NCBI GenBank assembly: GCA_028641055.1 | Contig: CM054060.1 | Span: 244,417,540 to 244,481,539, forward strand | Length of the DNA stretch: 64,000 nucleotides | Direction: 5' to 3' | Source: Alopecurus myosuroides | Lineage: Eukaryota; Streptophyta; Magnoliopsida; Poales; Poaceae | Shown: positions 34,627 to 45,420 of the stretch, one piece after another | Numbering within the stretch: position 1 is the first letter of the stretch | Layout: every line of letters begins with the position of its first letter | Notes under the pieces: generated by a model | Seen by the model: the letters and a program-made list of their open reading frames with translations, nothing else | Told to the model about the DNA's origin: nothing | Database searches by the model: none | Translations under genes and position numbers: made by a program

Positions 34627-35271
34627 CTATTTCTCCGCCAACCCGGAGCCAATGATGGCTACGCGGTCGGGGAACTCGGGGTCGACCTGGACCTTCTTGG
34701 TTTCCTGAGATGCCTGGAAAGCGGTCCCGTGCTGGGTACTCGGCACGCCTTGCGCACCAGCCTGCACAGATTGCGCCATAGCCACCACCTCATACATCTT
34801 CTTCTTCTCGGCAGCAATCACCATCGACTCCGCCAACTGGGAACCAGCAGAGGCACACTCCATGGACTTCTTGTAATCACCAGCAACGGTAATCACACCA
34901 TTGGGACCAGGGATCTTCATCTTCAGATATGCCGTGTGGGTAGAAGCCATGAACTTGCTCAGAGCAGGCCTGCCGAGTAGAGCATGGTAAGGGCTCTTAT
35001 GATCAACCACCTCAAACTGCAGGCGCTCTGTGCGGCAGTTCTCCCTTGTACCGAATAGCACATCTATCCACACTCGGCCAATCGGGTTGCACGAGACTCC
35101 CGGCACAATACCATGGAAGGTGGTCTTGCTAGGTAGCAGCATGTTCTCGACCAGGCCAAGCTTCTCGAGTGTGTCTCTGTACACAATGTTGATGCTGCTG
35201 CCGTTGTCGATTAGCACCTTGCTGAACCTCACATTCTTCTCGGGACCCAGGAAAGTAGGATCCAGCACCAA
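34627..35271 (-). pseudogene. Aspartic protease region of the Tat gypsy
   Basis: The retropepsin-like motif VLIDNGSSINI is followed by flap-like YHALLGRPALSKF. It is in the same frame as gag upstream (broken by TAA at 35275) and RT downstream (broken by TAG at 34627-34629, probably CAG to TAG). The catalytic triplet reads DNG rather than the usual DSG/DTG or the DGG seen in many Tat elements. Confidence 0.8.
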
Positions 35272-35274
35272 GGC

Positions 35275-37821
35275 TTAGCTACCCGGGTTGGGCATCACCT
35301 TGGGATGATCTACTCGGGACCACCTGATCTCTTGATCGCACCAATACATGTAGTGAGGGACAGCAGGAATTACTGCATTGACCTCCATAGCACGCCTGTG
35401 TTGTGATTGCTTGTCGACTGGCTCAGAGGTGAAGATCATGTAGCTCTCATGGTGCTCTTGGTACTGGTTGGAGCCTCCGCCCCCATTGTTGCCATTGTTG
35501 TTGTTGCCCTGGTAGTTGTTGTTGCCTCTGTTGTTGTTGCGGTTGTAGTTGTTGTTGTTGTTGCGGTAGCCCTCATTGTTGAAGTGACGGTTGGCTCCTA
35601 AAGCCACTTGGTTCACATTTTCCCTTCTCGGAAACACTGGCGGCCGAGCTGCGGGTGCGCGAGCAGGCTGCACATTGGCATTTACGGCTGGCAGAGGAGG
35701 AGGAGGAGGCAAGCCTTCATTCTTGATCTCATCCCACCACTCGCACTGCCGAGTAGTGTGGTTTGCAGGCCTCGACGGATGCTGCGTGTGGAAACTGCAT
35801 GGACCATCCTTCATGTCGTTGAAGACAAACTTCCTTGGCTGCTCCGAGTTGCCGCTTCCCGACTGAGGAGCACGGAATGGTTTCTTGTTGCCCGGGCCCT
35901 GGTTCTGGTTCTGCCCGTAGGCTCCAGCAGGTTTTTGCCTTTGGCTACCCCCAGCTCCAACAGCCACTGCATTCACCTCTTCAGGGTCGTACCGAGTATC
36001 TATTCGGTCACCCCGGCGCTTGTTGCGGAACTCGTTGCGCTTGCTGTTGCTGAAGTTTCTTCTCGGCTCAGAGGAGTCCATCAGGGGCTGAGTAGGGTCA
36101 CCGAGTGCGTACTGATCCGCAATCTTGATGGTCTCCGCCAGAGTGTTTGGCATCTCCCTCTGCAACCTCTGCCACAGCATACTGCCATGTCTGCAACCCT
36201 GCGCAAACCAAGTGATGGCCTGGGCCTCGTTCACACCTTCACAGGTGTTCCTCAGTGTGCTCCACCGAGTAAGGTACTCGCGGTCCGTCTCATCTTCTCG
36301 CTGCCTGCAAGCGGACAGCTGCTGTGGCTTATTCGGCCTCTTGTAAGTGCTTGTGAAGTTGCTGATGAAGGCGTCCGAGAAGTCCAGCCAGCAATTGATG
36401 CTGTTCTTGGGCAAGTTAATGAGCCAAGTGCGAGCTGGACCCTCTAGCATCTGCGGGACATAGCGCACCGCCCATCTCCTGTTGCCGTTCGCGATATGAA
36501 CCGCGGTGACATAGTCATTGAGCCAATCTTCCGGCTTGGTGCTGCCGTTGTAGCTCTTGGTGCCCCTTGCGAGCTGGAAGTTCTTCACGGACGGCTCGTT
36601 CATGATGCGCGGGCCAAAGCACTCGGGGCCAGGAGGACCCGTGTTCTCCAGCCGGGCTGACAAGCTGATCCGGTCCAGCTGATGCCTTGCATCTCCCGGC
36701 GCCAACACGCGCTCGCCAACACGGTCCAGAATATCATAGCCAACCATCTCCATGGCCGAGTAGCCGTCATCATACCTATCCACCTGCACAGCTGCAGGTT
36801 GTTCCACCGGGTTGGCGACTGGCGCCACTGCGCGCGGCTGCTGCCTCTGCCGAGTAGGCTGAGCAGCGGGACGCTGAGAAGGACCTGGGCGCGCTCCACC
36901 TCGGGCCTGGCTTTGAGCTTTATGGGCTTGGGAGCCTGCTCTTGCAGCGTTGTGTTCCTGACCGGGCTGCTGCGGCACAGCGAGCTGTTTCGCGGCAGCA
37001 GCCGGGTCGTACACCTGCATTTGCCTATCTCTGCCAGAACGTCCACTGCGGCTCTTCTCGCGGCTGGGATGCGGAGATGAGGCATGATCGTTAGATCTAG
37101 CCGCGTGCGAGTGCACCACCTGCGAGGCTCCAGCATCCGGGTTGGCTTTCCGGAACTCCTCATTCTGCCTAGCAGCCTCTAATACCAACTCGTTGAGCCT
37201 CTCTTGCTGCCTAGCGCGCGCGTCGCCGTCGAGATGCGGCAACTCGGCGGCTACAGCCTCAGCAGCTCTAAGTGTCTTGGCGGGGGTGCTATATCGGGGT
37301 CGGGTGAAGGTGTTTGCGGTGGCGGACTGCGCGGGAGGCTCTACAACCGTTCCCATCTCGGCACCAAGGTTACGCCGCGTGGCGCCTACTCTGCTAGCTC
37401 TCCTAGTGACTCGCGTGAAGCCGTGAGCCTTGTTGTACTCAAGCTGATCTAAGCTAAGCTCTAGCCTGATCTTGTCCAACTCCGCCTGCTCGGCGAGCAG
37501 CTCCTGGCGTTGCCGCTCGAGTTGCTCCTTCATGCTCAGGAGCTCGAGGTCGGTGGGAGGCAGCATGCCCGGGCGCGCAGCAGACGCAGGGATAGTCGGG
37601 GTAGTGGAAAGCGGGAGGTTGCATTCCTTCTCATAAGGCCGGTGAGTCCTGCCACCAACGCTCGGGCCAGCGAGGTCCTCAGCAACGACCGCAGCGCCAG
37701 GAGCACCCGTGCCGGCGTCCGCAGCCAAGCCAGCTACCATCACCTCCGCGACGTCCGCGAAGCTGCCCAGCGGCCTCCCGCGTGCGGCGACAACGGCAGG
37801 CGGATCCTCCGCGTCATGCAC
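35275..37821 (-). CDS. Gag of the Tat gypsy
   Basis: A frame of 848 codons, at 37821, starts about 225 bp downstream of the primer site. The order is an Ala-rich N terminus, a coiled coil near residues 95-140 (MKEQLERQRQELLAEQAEL), Gln/Arg-rich linkers, a retrotransposon gag (capsid) domain at about 410-560 (WLINLPKNSINCWLDFSDAF), a zinc-binding C..H..H..C motif near 690, and an Asn/Gly-rich C terminus. The TAA at 35275-35277 falls where relatives read straight into protease, so gag, protease and pol were one frame. The true start may be a downstream ATG. Confidence 0.85.
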   Translation of the reverse strand: MHDAEDPPAVVAARGRPLGSFADVAEVMVAGLAADAGTGAPGAAVVAEDLAGPSVGGRTHRPYEKECNLPLSTTPTIPASAARPGMLPPTDLELLSMKEQLERQRQELLAEQAELDKIRLELSLDQLEYNKAHGFTRVTRRASRVGATRRNLGAEMGTVVEPPAQSATANTFTRPRYSTPAKTLRAAEAVAAELPHLDGDARARQQERLNELVLEAARQNEEFRKANPDAGASQVVHSHAARSNDHASSPHPSREKSRSGRSGRDRQMQVYDPAAAAKQLAVPQQPGQEHNAARAGSQAHKAQSQARGGARPGPSQRPAAQPTRQRQQPRAVAPVANPVEQPAAVQVDRYDDGYSAMEMVGYDILDRVGERVLAPGDARHQLDRISLSARLENTGPPGPECFGPRIMNEPSVKNFQLARGTKSYNGSTKPEDWLNDYVTAVHIANGNRRWAVRYVPQMLEGPARTWLINLPKNSINCWLDFSDAFISNFTSTYKRPNKPQQLSACRQREDETDREYLTRWSTLRNTCEGVNEAQAITWFAQGCRHGSMLWQRLQREMPNTLAETIKIADQYALGDPTQPLMDSSEPRRNFSNSKRNEFRNKRRGDRIDTRYDPEEVNAVAVGAGGSQRQKPAGAYGQNQNQGPGNKKPFRAPQSGSGNSEQPRKFVFNDMKDGPCSFHTQHPSRPANHTTRQCEWWDEIKNEGLPPPPPLPAVNANVQPARAPAARPPVFPRRENVNQVALGANRHFNNEGYRNNNNNYNRNNNRGNNNYQGNNNNGNNGGGGSNQYQEHHESYMIFTSEPVDKQSQHRRAMEVNAVIPAVPHYMYWCDQEIRWSRVDHPKVMPNPGS

Positions 37822-38046
37822 CAGCTCGGATACGTGCAGTCGATGACGGTGGCGACGTAGACGAGGTGCGCACCGACGGAGATCACCGAGCCGCCCTCCG
37901 GCATGGCCCTGCCGCCGAAATCGCCGGCGTTGTCGGTGACGAAGTCGAAGGAGCCGAATCTGTGGACAAGGCCACAGACCACGCGCTCTCTAGTAGCAGA
38001 AATCGATCCCGTCCGAACGGAAACTCCAGTCAGCGCCGCTGGTTGC

Positions 38047-38064
38047 CCCACGGTGGGCGCCAAC
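38047..38064 (-). other. Primer-binding site of the Tat gypsy
   Basis: The minus strand reads TGGCGCCCACCGTGGGGC next to the right LTR. This sequence is the usual primer site of Tat-lineage elements in grasses. I do not assign the tRNA. Confidence 0.85.
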
Positions 38065-38950
38065 TGTCGTGGTGGTGTCACGGCAGATGCCATAGGATGG
38101 CTAAAGATGTGGGGACGAAGGACGCTGGAGGCGCTCGGGGAGGGATCACGCGACGAGTAGACGCGTGAGGTGAAGATCAAACACTGCAAACAACACGATC
38201 TACCCAGGTTCAGGGCCCTCGTGAGGAGGTAAAACCCCTACTCCTGCCTTTTTCTCTATATTCTGGTGTCTCACCGAGTTGCCACAGTACAAATGTTCTT
38301 GCTATCGAGTAGCCACTCTTCTCTCCCCGGGTAGGATTAGGTCAAGAATCTCTACGTGTGTTCTAGTAATGCTTCGTGTGTAGTGTCGTGCCTCGCGCAG
38401 GAGGCGACGGGGCACCTTATATACCCGGTTGCCCAGCCGGATACATCCAAATACAACAAGTGTCGACATTGTGTGCACACCGTCCTTCTTCCGAGTTCCC
38501 GCTGACAGCTTTGGCTTCTAAGCTTGTCCTGATGCAGAAAGTCGTTGGGCAAAACCAAGTAACCAGTCTGTTATCACTGTGCGAACACAGAGTAGGTCCC
38601 CCCTATCCTGCGACGCCCTGCTGACACACTGTCGCTGTCAGGCACGCCGTCCCCAGATGAACAGTGTTGTGAACAGTGCCAAGTACGGACCCGGGATACG
38701 CGGGATCCTGTGTCAGAACGGCTCCTTTGACTTCTGGCCCGAGTAGGTTCCCGCCAGTTTTACTCGGGCCAACTCTTCTACTCGAACAGATATAACTTGC
38801 TTGATATTTCCTTCTGGTCATCTTTTTGTGAGACCGAGTAGCAGTCGACCGGGTAGCAAGTACCGGGTAGGCGGCTACTCGAACAAACTTCTCTTCTGAT
38901 TGTTGCCTTTACCACTTGCCTTTACCCTACTCGGGGGTAACCCCCCGACA
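38065..38950 (-). repeat. 5' LTR of the Tat gypsy
   Basis: This 886-bp LTR, ending ACCCCCCGACA, is followed by target duplication GGGAT at 38951-38955, identical to 23692-23696. Confidence 0.95.
38416..38424 (-). promoter_or_regulatory. TATA box of the Tat 5' LTR
   Basis: The minus strand reads GTATATAAGG with flanking GC-rich DNA. It is the likely promoter for the gag-pol RNA. Confidence 0.7.
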
Positions 38951-40012
38951 GGGATTAAGTTCTCCTCTGGGTCCGACGGTTAGGTCTCCTGCCATGGCGG
39001 GGTGGGACCTGGTGTCGGGGAGATTATACCCAACTGAAGAGATAGACATGTACTAGCTTGGACATAGTGGACAGTTAGGATCAGTTATCTGATGTTTACA
39101 TACTGTTGTTACATCTGTGGTTGTTCACAGCGGATGTACTGGATCTGGTGGATGTGTACACCTCTGCAGAGTACAACTATTTCGAAGTAGCCGCGTCCTC
39201 GGATATGGACAGTTAAATGGCCATGTAGCTAGCATTGTGTCCATGTTTTGAAAAAGGGAATTTTCAAAAAGGAGTTGGACTTATGAAGTTCGGAAAGGAG
39301 GAAATCTTGTACCGTGGAGGTACCGATGATGAAAAGCCAGAAGTTGTTTTACAAAAAGTTTGCAAAGAGAAAACCTTCTTTTACAAAATGAGTTCATAAA
39401 ACTTCTTGTACATGCGATATCTACAAGAGAAAGAAAACTAAATTATTTTCTTTTGAAGTATCTTCTTCAACGAAGATACAGAGATTTTGAAAATCAACTA
39501 TGATACATCTTTCATATATCATGGGTAGTGAAACCCTATTTATAGCCTACCTATTCCACCATACAAGCATACTTGCGTTTGGTAAGTTACATGATCGATG
39601 TCTTGTTGAGTACATTCAAATCTACTCATATTGGTTTCGTCCCTGGTATCAACTTGCCAGAATTCGAGGAGGAGTCTCAGAAGGAAATCTACGAGGAGGA
39701 GTATGGAGCTGATGGCTTTGCGAACTAGGATCGTCTCCCGGTCAGCAGCCTGTATGTTAAGGCGTGACTTGGGCTCTACTATGTTTTGTGTGTGTTTAGT
39801 CTTCCACTGTGTGTGTTGTGTGTTGCATTGCATGGCAGTCGTGTAGACTTGGTCAAATGACCATGTCTCTTTGTAAGTGTTTATGCACCGTGTAATGGAT
39901 ATTGTATATATGTACCCACTTGATATGTTGTTCACGACTGGTGTGATTTGGGATCGTGAATGTATGCATATCGAAGGTGTCCTTGAACAGTGGTTCTAGG
40001 GCGGACCTTACA
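38951..40012 (+). repeat. Old gypsy-type LTR, third fragment and LTR end
   Basis: It resumes the LTR interrupted at 23696. Segments such as GTGTACACCTCTGCAGAGTAC and the final GGCGGACCTTACA align with the reverse complement of 8174-9275 in the long LTR. The LTR ends at 40012. No TGGTATCAGAGC primer site follows, so this is a 3' LTR or a solo LTR. The expected target duplication partner of GCGTC (40013-40017) would be left of the window. Confidence 0.8.
39591..39728 (+). CDS. Conserved small LTR open frame, 45 codons (old LTR copy)
   Basis: MIDVLLSTF... ending ADGFAN and TAG: same length and frame as 8457-8594, with ten differences in 45 residues from that copy. It has stayed open despite indels elsewhere in this LTR. 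Confidence 0.45.
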   Translation: MIDVLLSTFKSTHIGFVPGINLPEFEEESQKEIYEEEYGADGFAN

Positions 40013-41187
40013 GCGTCACCTTGAAAGGCCAATCTTGGGCTTCTGCAGCCCTATTCCAGCACACTGCCGGAGGGGGGATCATCATCGGAGGCCTCTACAT
40101 CGCCATGATCGCCTCCGGACAAATGTGTGGGTAGTTCATCTCGAGACGACGGGTTCATAGCAGTAGTTATATGGTTGTTCTTTCCCCTATGCCTCCATGT
40201 TTAGAGTCTCGTGAGCTGCCTAACATGATCGAGACCACTGTTATGTAATTGTGCATGTTGTGTTTGCTGGGATCCGATGAACCATGAGATTATGATTATT
40301 TTGTTCATGTCAATCTGAGATGCTTCACTTATATTCGTAGAGAGTTTTAATCTTGTCTTGCAATGCTCTCCAGTGTTTAATGATTACCATGGCCATGTAG
40401 TTGTTTTCACCTCCAAAAGAATATGCTAGATGGTAGGTTCATGCCCCCCTTAGATTTGTGCTCGAGTGACAGAAACATGGAAGATGGGGTATGTGATGTT
40501 GCTACTAGGGAGAAAACTGCGGTGCTCTTGTCTACCGACGAGGACCACATCTTACATTACGTATTGTTCTTAATGCATTTGTATGTTGCACACAAAGCAA
40601 TCACTTTGTTGCTGCAACTTAATACTATAGAGATTTGCTGGATAGCTTTCTTGAGGTGGACTTTTAGATATGGATGCATGGTGGATAGCGGTACATATAC
40701 CTTGACGTAATTCCTGCAATGTTAGAATATGTAAACTATATCTCGTGATAATATTATTGGTATACATTCATGATTTGTCAATTGCCCAGCTTTAATTTGT
40801 TTACCAATCATGTTTGTTTTCTTTGGAGAGACACCTCTAGTGAACCTATGGCCCTCGGTCCTGTTTTCCTCATATTTCCAACCTTCTTTTATGCACTTTC
40901 ATAATTTTTTTCTTGTTGTTCCATTTTTACATTTATTACTTTTCAAGACTCTATACATTTAGTTCTCTCGTTTTCAGCAAGACCAGAAAATTGACAACCT
41001 TCCAAAAAGTTGGGGCAAGAGAGAGTTTGTGTTTGTGTACATGTTCCATGCTTGTTGACGCGCCAGACAACAAGCAACCTTCTCCAAGACTACGAAGTCC
41101 TTCTGGTTCGATAAACCCTGGTTCGTTAACTGGGGGGATATTTCCGCTAGATTACATCATACCTTCCGCTTGGGGTCTCCCAACGAG
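40013..41187 (+). mobile_element. Relic of an LTR-retrotransposon non-coding region
   Basis: The stretch resembles the non-coding part of a repeat family familiar from pooid grass genomes (CTGCCGGAGGGGGGATCATC, GGATAGCGGTACAT, GAGACACCTCTAGTGAAC, CATACCTTCCGCTTGGGG). That recognition is from memory and is not an alignment. No gene is visible. It serves as the target of the copia LTR that starts at 41188. Confidence 0.4.
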
Positions 41188-42798
41188 TGTGTGATCACGT
41201 CAGCATCATAGAGCTAGACCTAATTGGTAGTCGACACCTCAAAACCCTGATTAGAAGAAGTTCCAACTCAATTAAAGGGGCTCTAATTAGAGGCTCTAAT
41301 TCTACTAGAGAGATAGATAGGAACGAGGGACAATTGTTATGATTTCTGCCAATGCCTTGGGGTCCTTTCTATATGTGGAGGACGGGGATACTTTCCTTCT
41401 GGGGAGGGATCCCTCTACCAATCTGTAGCTCCATGGAGGTGGCCGTATTGGAGTCCTTTCCTAGGGAGGAGTCCTCTTCGAACTTAATAAAAGAAGGTGA
41501 AGGGAGGATCAATGAGCATTATGTGTTTCCATTGGGTCCACCTGGAAGCCCCCCCCCCCCCAATGATGGGTGCGACCAAGGGGGCAGATCTGTCCTCCTC
41601 CAGCACTCCTCTCCCCCTTCTCGGTTTTTCCCGAAACTCTTCCGAGACTCTATGACCCTTATAGATAAAATCATTGGCCTTATATACAGATGTTAGAAAC
41701 ATATTTCTAACATCCCGGGACATCTCATCTCCTCTGTTTTCTCTGTGATAAAAGTTTGCCCTCTCCCGACATAATTTCCCTATTATAGTAACTTCCCTAA
41801 AACACCTCTAATTGACACTGTATGTAGCGACATCGACCATTCATAAAACCATTATCAACATCTTTATTCTGTTGATTAAAGGTTGGAACGGCTTAATCCT
41901 GTGACCGATAAAAGTTCGGTAGCACACAAACATGTTCGGGGACTTACCAACAATAACCAACAACGGAGCCGTGAACGTCCATGATGCCTTATGTGTGCCC
42001 ATGAAGAACAACAGAACTTTCAAGTTAGTAATTTCACTTATTCCCTTAACTTCATGATACCAACGATATCACAAGGCGCGACAATCTTCTCTATTATGAT
42101 TAAACCATTTGATCATAACAGATATAAAACTCGTACCGATATTGTTCACTTTTCTCATCCATATACTCGATGTACTTGTGATAAATCACAATCTGTCTGG
42201 CTAGATGATTGATTGATTCACATCGTTAATACTGAGAGGGCCCAGGGGATGTATCTCTCTATCGTCTGGAGGATTTAAGTACTATTCTTGAACAATCTCA
42301 GTTCCATTACACGCTCTAGGCTATACCTAGACGTCAACGTTATAATCCCCTATTATTATGGTGGATGTTTGAAGACATCCAAAGCATAACTTTTGATTAT
42401 GCGGTCACTAGATATTCTCATAGTATAAGAATTCTAGTCAATGACAACTCCATATGCACTTTGCTAAATACATTACAATTTTCAGTCTCTTAGCAAGATC
42501 GAATACTTGGGTCGGTTTACTACTATTGTTACCTTAAAAATAAACTCTTATGCTTTATGGACTTTATCAAAGTCCGTGATCAGGAAAACATGATCATCTC
42601 ACAAACCATAAGCTAATCTTGGAGACAAGATCAGGTAACTCTTGTTTGTTTATATCTTCACACCCGTACAATGGTTGTCCTTTGAAAACTCGCTTTTCAA
42701 GTACTATAACGGTTATAGCATGATGATATAACTTAATTATGAACTTGGATATAGAATAACAACTAAATATTATTGTATTTAGGTCATTCTCCAACAGT
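41188..42798 (-). repeat. Copia-type LTR, minus orientation
   Basis: On the minus strand it runs from TGTTGGAGAATGACC at 42798 to GTGATCACACA at 41188, 1611 bp, a length normal for Angela-like LTRs. Just outside the start, the minus strand reads GGGCAAGTGGGAGAC, a typical copia polypurine tract, so it is the 3' LTR of a minus-strand element. A run of 14 C lies at about 41551-41564. Confidence 0.7.
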
Positions 42799-43491
42799 CT
42801 CCCACTTGCCCTAGAATCCATAATACTTTAGTTAGTATGATTTCATAACACCTACGAAAATCTGGTGTTACTCGCACTTTGCATGTGGTCCTTTAGACAA
42901 TTATATTTCACCTTCTGATTCAATCAACTTGTGATAAAATTGTATTGGATTTATTAGGAATTTGAATTGTGTAAATCTGGTGCTTAGTAGTATTAATATT
43001 TCAAGCATCTCCAAATGAATTATCATACCGTGTTTTGAAACCTCACTAAGTCAAATGACTTTTATCCAGTAACTTGCAATCCACAATGTATCACATTGTG
43101 TTGCAACTATGCTTATAAATATTGTAGAGTCCACTCATAAGATATTAATGTTGATAATTATGCAACATACAATATTACCAATTGAAGATTCACACATTGA
43201 ATTAAGATCAATAAAGATTTGATTTTGTAATTCCACTACAAATACATATTTGAGTAAACATCTTACAATATTATTTGAAACTTTACAAAATCCTATTGAG
43301 TCATTTTCTCTTTGTAATACCACCATAAATATTTATGTGAGAAACATCTCACCATAATATTCAACGTTTAATTACAAACAATTAACTGCTTTTATGAGAA
43401 AACGTTTACTTAAGTTTTTCTCCCTTTTACCAGTTGGCCGAACATATTAGCACATTGGAAACATACTGGTTCTTATGTGTCTATTCAAGAC
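42799..43491 (-). other. Remnant of copia internal region
   Basis: These 693 bp start with the polypurine tract (minus strand) and are AT-rich with no coding frame. They are trapped between two related LTRs in opposite orientation. Confidence 0.5.
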
Positions 43492-44097
43492 TGCTGGAGA
43501 TATGCCCTAAAGACAATAATATAAAGTTAGTATTCTATCTTCAAGTTCACAATTAAGTTTATGTCGTCATGATACAACCGCTTTAGCACTTGAAAAGTGA
43601 GTTTTCAAAGGAAAATCTTCGTGCGGGTGTGAAGACATAAACAAACAAGAGTTCATAATCTTGTCTCTAATATTAGCTTATTGTTTATGAGATGATCACA
43701 TTTTCCTGATCATGGACTTGGTTAAAAGTCTATCAAAACATACAAGTTTATTGTTAGGGTAACAATCGTACAGAACTGACCCAAGTACATGTTCTTGCTA
43801 AAGGAGACTAAACAGTTGTAATGTATTTAGCAAAGTATATATGAAGTTATCATTGGCTAAAATTCCTATACTATGAGAATATCTAGTGACCGCACGATCG
43901 AAAGTTATGCATTGGATGTCATCAACAGTCTTGTCGTCACCAGGGATCATAACGGTGAAATATTCATCAATGTTACTACACGTGATCATGAGTTATCATC
44001 TGAATTTCATATTCAAAAGCCACGTCATCATAATAACATGAATCATAATTATGAAACAAATGTATAAATACTATTATCATTTGGCACACATCCAACA
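43492..44097 (+). repeat. Copia-type LTR fragment, plus orientation
   Basis: It begins TGCTGGAGATATGCCCTAAAG. Its first ~440 bp align with the reverse complement of about 42360-42798 (shared TGAGATGATCA, GAATATCTAGTGACCGCA). It ends near ATCCAACA, but no target duplication is seen, so the right border is uncertain. Confidence 0.6.
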
Positions 44098-44334
44098 GCA
44101 GGAAGGACTATTGCCTAGAAGCTTACTAAATAAGTCGTATTCCCCACAGAAATAAGGCAAGTTTTAACCCAACACGGAAGGACAGAGGCGTCTTTGAAGA
44201 GTCGAATATGGATACTTGAGTCTGGGTCGAGTATGAAGCCGGCCAATGATTTTCCTATCAGAGCTAGAGTTTGACTTAAACTATGAATTATAGTTCTTGT
44301 ACAAGTACAAAACTTGTACATGAAGTCTAACCGC

Positions 44335-44337
<3 letters not shown>
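44098..44337. other. LTR-like relic, no gene
   Basis: The sequence (GAAGCCGGCCAATGATTTTCCTATC, AACCGCCTCATATATA) looks like another decayed LTR promoter region. No coding frame was found. Confidence 0.3.

Positions 44338-44388
<51 letters not shown>
44338..44388. repeat. (AT)n(GT)n microsatellite
   Basis: About 30 bp of AT repeats pass directly into about 20 bp of GT repeats. Confidence 0.95.
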
Positions 44389-44696
44389 CAAAATAGCTGG
44401 CTACCATGGGTGATAGGTACGCATGCACATCTGGCCATTGGATGTTATATAGAGAGCGCATCAAGAGCACATGATGTTACAACATAACATCACGGCGTCA
44501 CAATGGGAGCATAGCCAGCTGCGCTCATCCTTTTTACTCTCCACCTTCGAACCCTACTATTTTTCTCTCATCAGTACCCCTCTTCCACTCGGTAGAACAC
44601 TGGTATTATCGAGCACGGTCCCAGCCAAAACAAAACGTACACGTTCCTTACCAAAAACAAATATGCATGATGGGACGCATCATGGGCAGAATAAAA
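44389..44696. other. Unassigned stretch
   Basis: No gene, LTR border or repeat unit could be supported here. Confidence 0.4.
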
Positions 44697-45420
44697 GGTT
44701 CCAACCCAGCTGCATGAATTTTGTTGCACATGAAATCCCACCCCTTTTATTTTTCACATGCATGTCCTTGGTGCTGCACACAATGTCCTTTGGAGCCCCT
44801 GGAAAAAATGTATGGATGATCAGAGTGGTTCTTGGCTAGAAGGTCTGAACTGCCGCAGCTTGATCACCCATCCCTCCTTTAAAATCTGCTCCATACGCCA
44901 TCTTTGTTTTGTGCTCGCAGAATTAAAGGTTCCAACTCAGCCGCATGCATTTTTTTTGCACCTGGAATCCCACCCCTTTTATTTTTCACATGCATGTCGT
45001 TGGTGCTGCACACAATGTCCTTTTTGGACCCCCCCCCCCCCCGAAAAAAATGTCTGGATGATGAGAGTGGTTCTTGTCTAGAAATAATGAACTGTCGCAG
45101 CTTGATCACCCATCCCTCCTTTAAAACCTTCTCCCTACGCCATCTTTTGTTTGTGCGCGCAGATTTAAATTTTCCAACTCAGCTGCATGTATTTTTTTGC
45201 ATCTAGAATCGCACCCCCTTTATTTTTCAGATGCACGTCCTTTGGTGCTGCACATAATGTCCTGAGGAGCCCCCTGGAAAAAATGTCTGGATGATGAGAT
45301 TGGTGCTTGGCTAGAAATAATGAACTGCACACTAAACATGAATTTTTTCCGCACCTGGAGTGGTGCTTGGCTAGATGATGGAGTGGTGCTTCGCGCTGCA
45401 CAAATGTCCTTTTTGAGGCC
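44697..45420. repeat. Three ~231-241-bp tandem repeats
   Basis: Units start near 44697, 44928 and 45169. Each carries TTCCAAC.CAGC.GCATG, CATGCATGTCCTTGGTGCTGC (with variants), a C-rich run, GGAAAAAATGT.TGGATGAT and GAACTG; the first two also share GCTTGATCACCCATCCCTCC. The last unit is shortened and rearranged. The C-run expands to 14 C near 45029-45042. Confidence 0.8.

Larger units (their letters stand above)
23697..38950 (-). mobile_element. Tat-lineage Ty3/gypsy retrotransposon with antisense gene
   Basis: LTRs of 885 and 886 bp (23697-24581 and 38065-38950) start TGTCGTGG and end CCCGACA, with TSD GGGAT on both sides. The primer site beside the right LTR and the order gag, protease, RT, RNase H, second RNase H, integrase reading leftward show minus orientation. 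Two features mark the Tat lineage: a second, archaeal-type RNase H after the RT-linked one, and an extra antisense gene between pol and the 3' LTR. Counted by eye, the LTRs differ at eight sites and one indel (about 0.9%). Gag-pol is broken and the antisense gene is open. It sits in the old LTR. Confidence 0.95.

Noticed and set aside
35608..36447. 279-codon plus-strand frame opposite gag
   Set aside because: Complement of gag, with no recognisable domain.
40013..40017. Proof of old LTR borders by GCGTC duplication
   Set aside because: The partner site would be outside the window, so the duplication cannot be tested.
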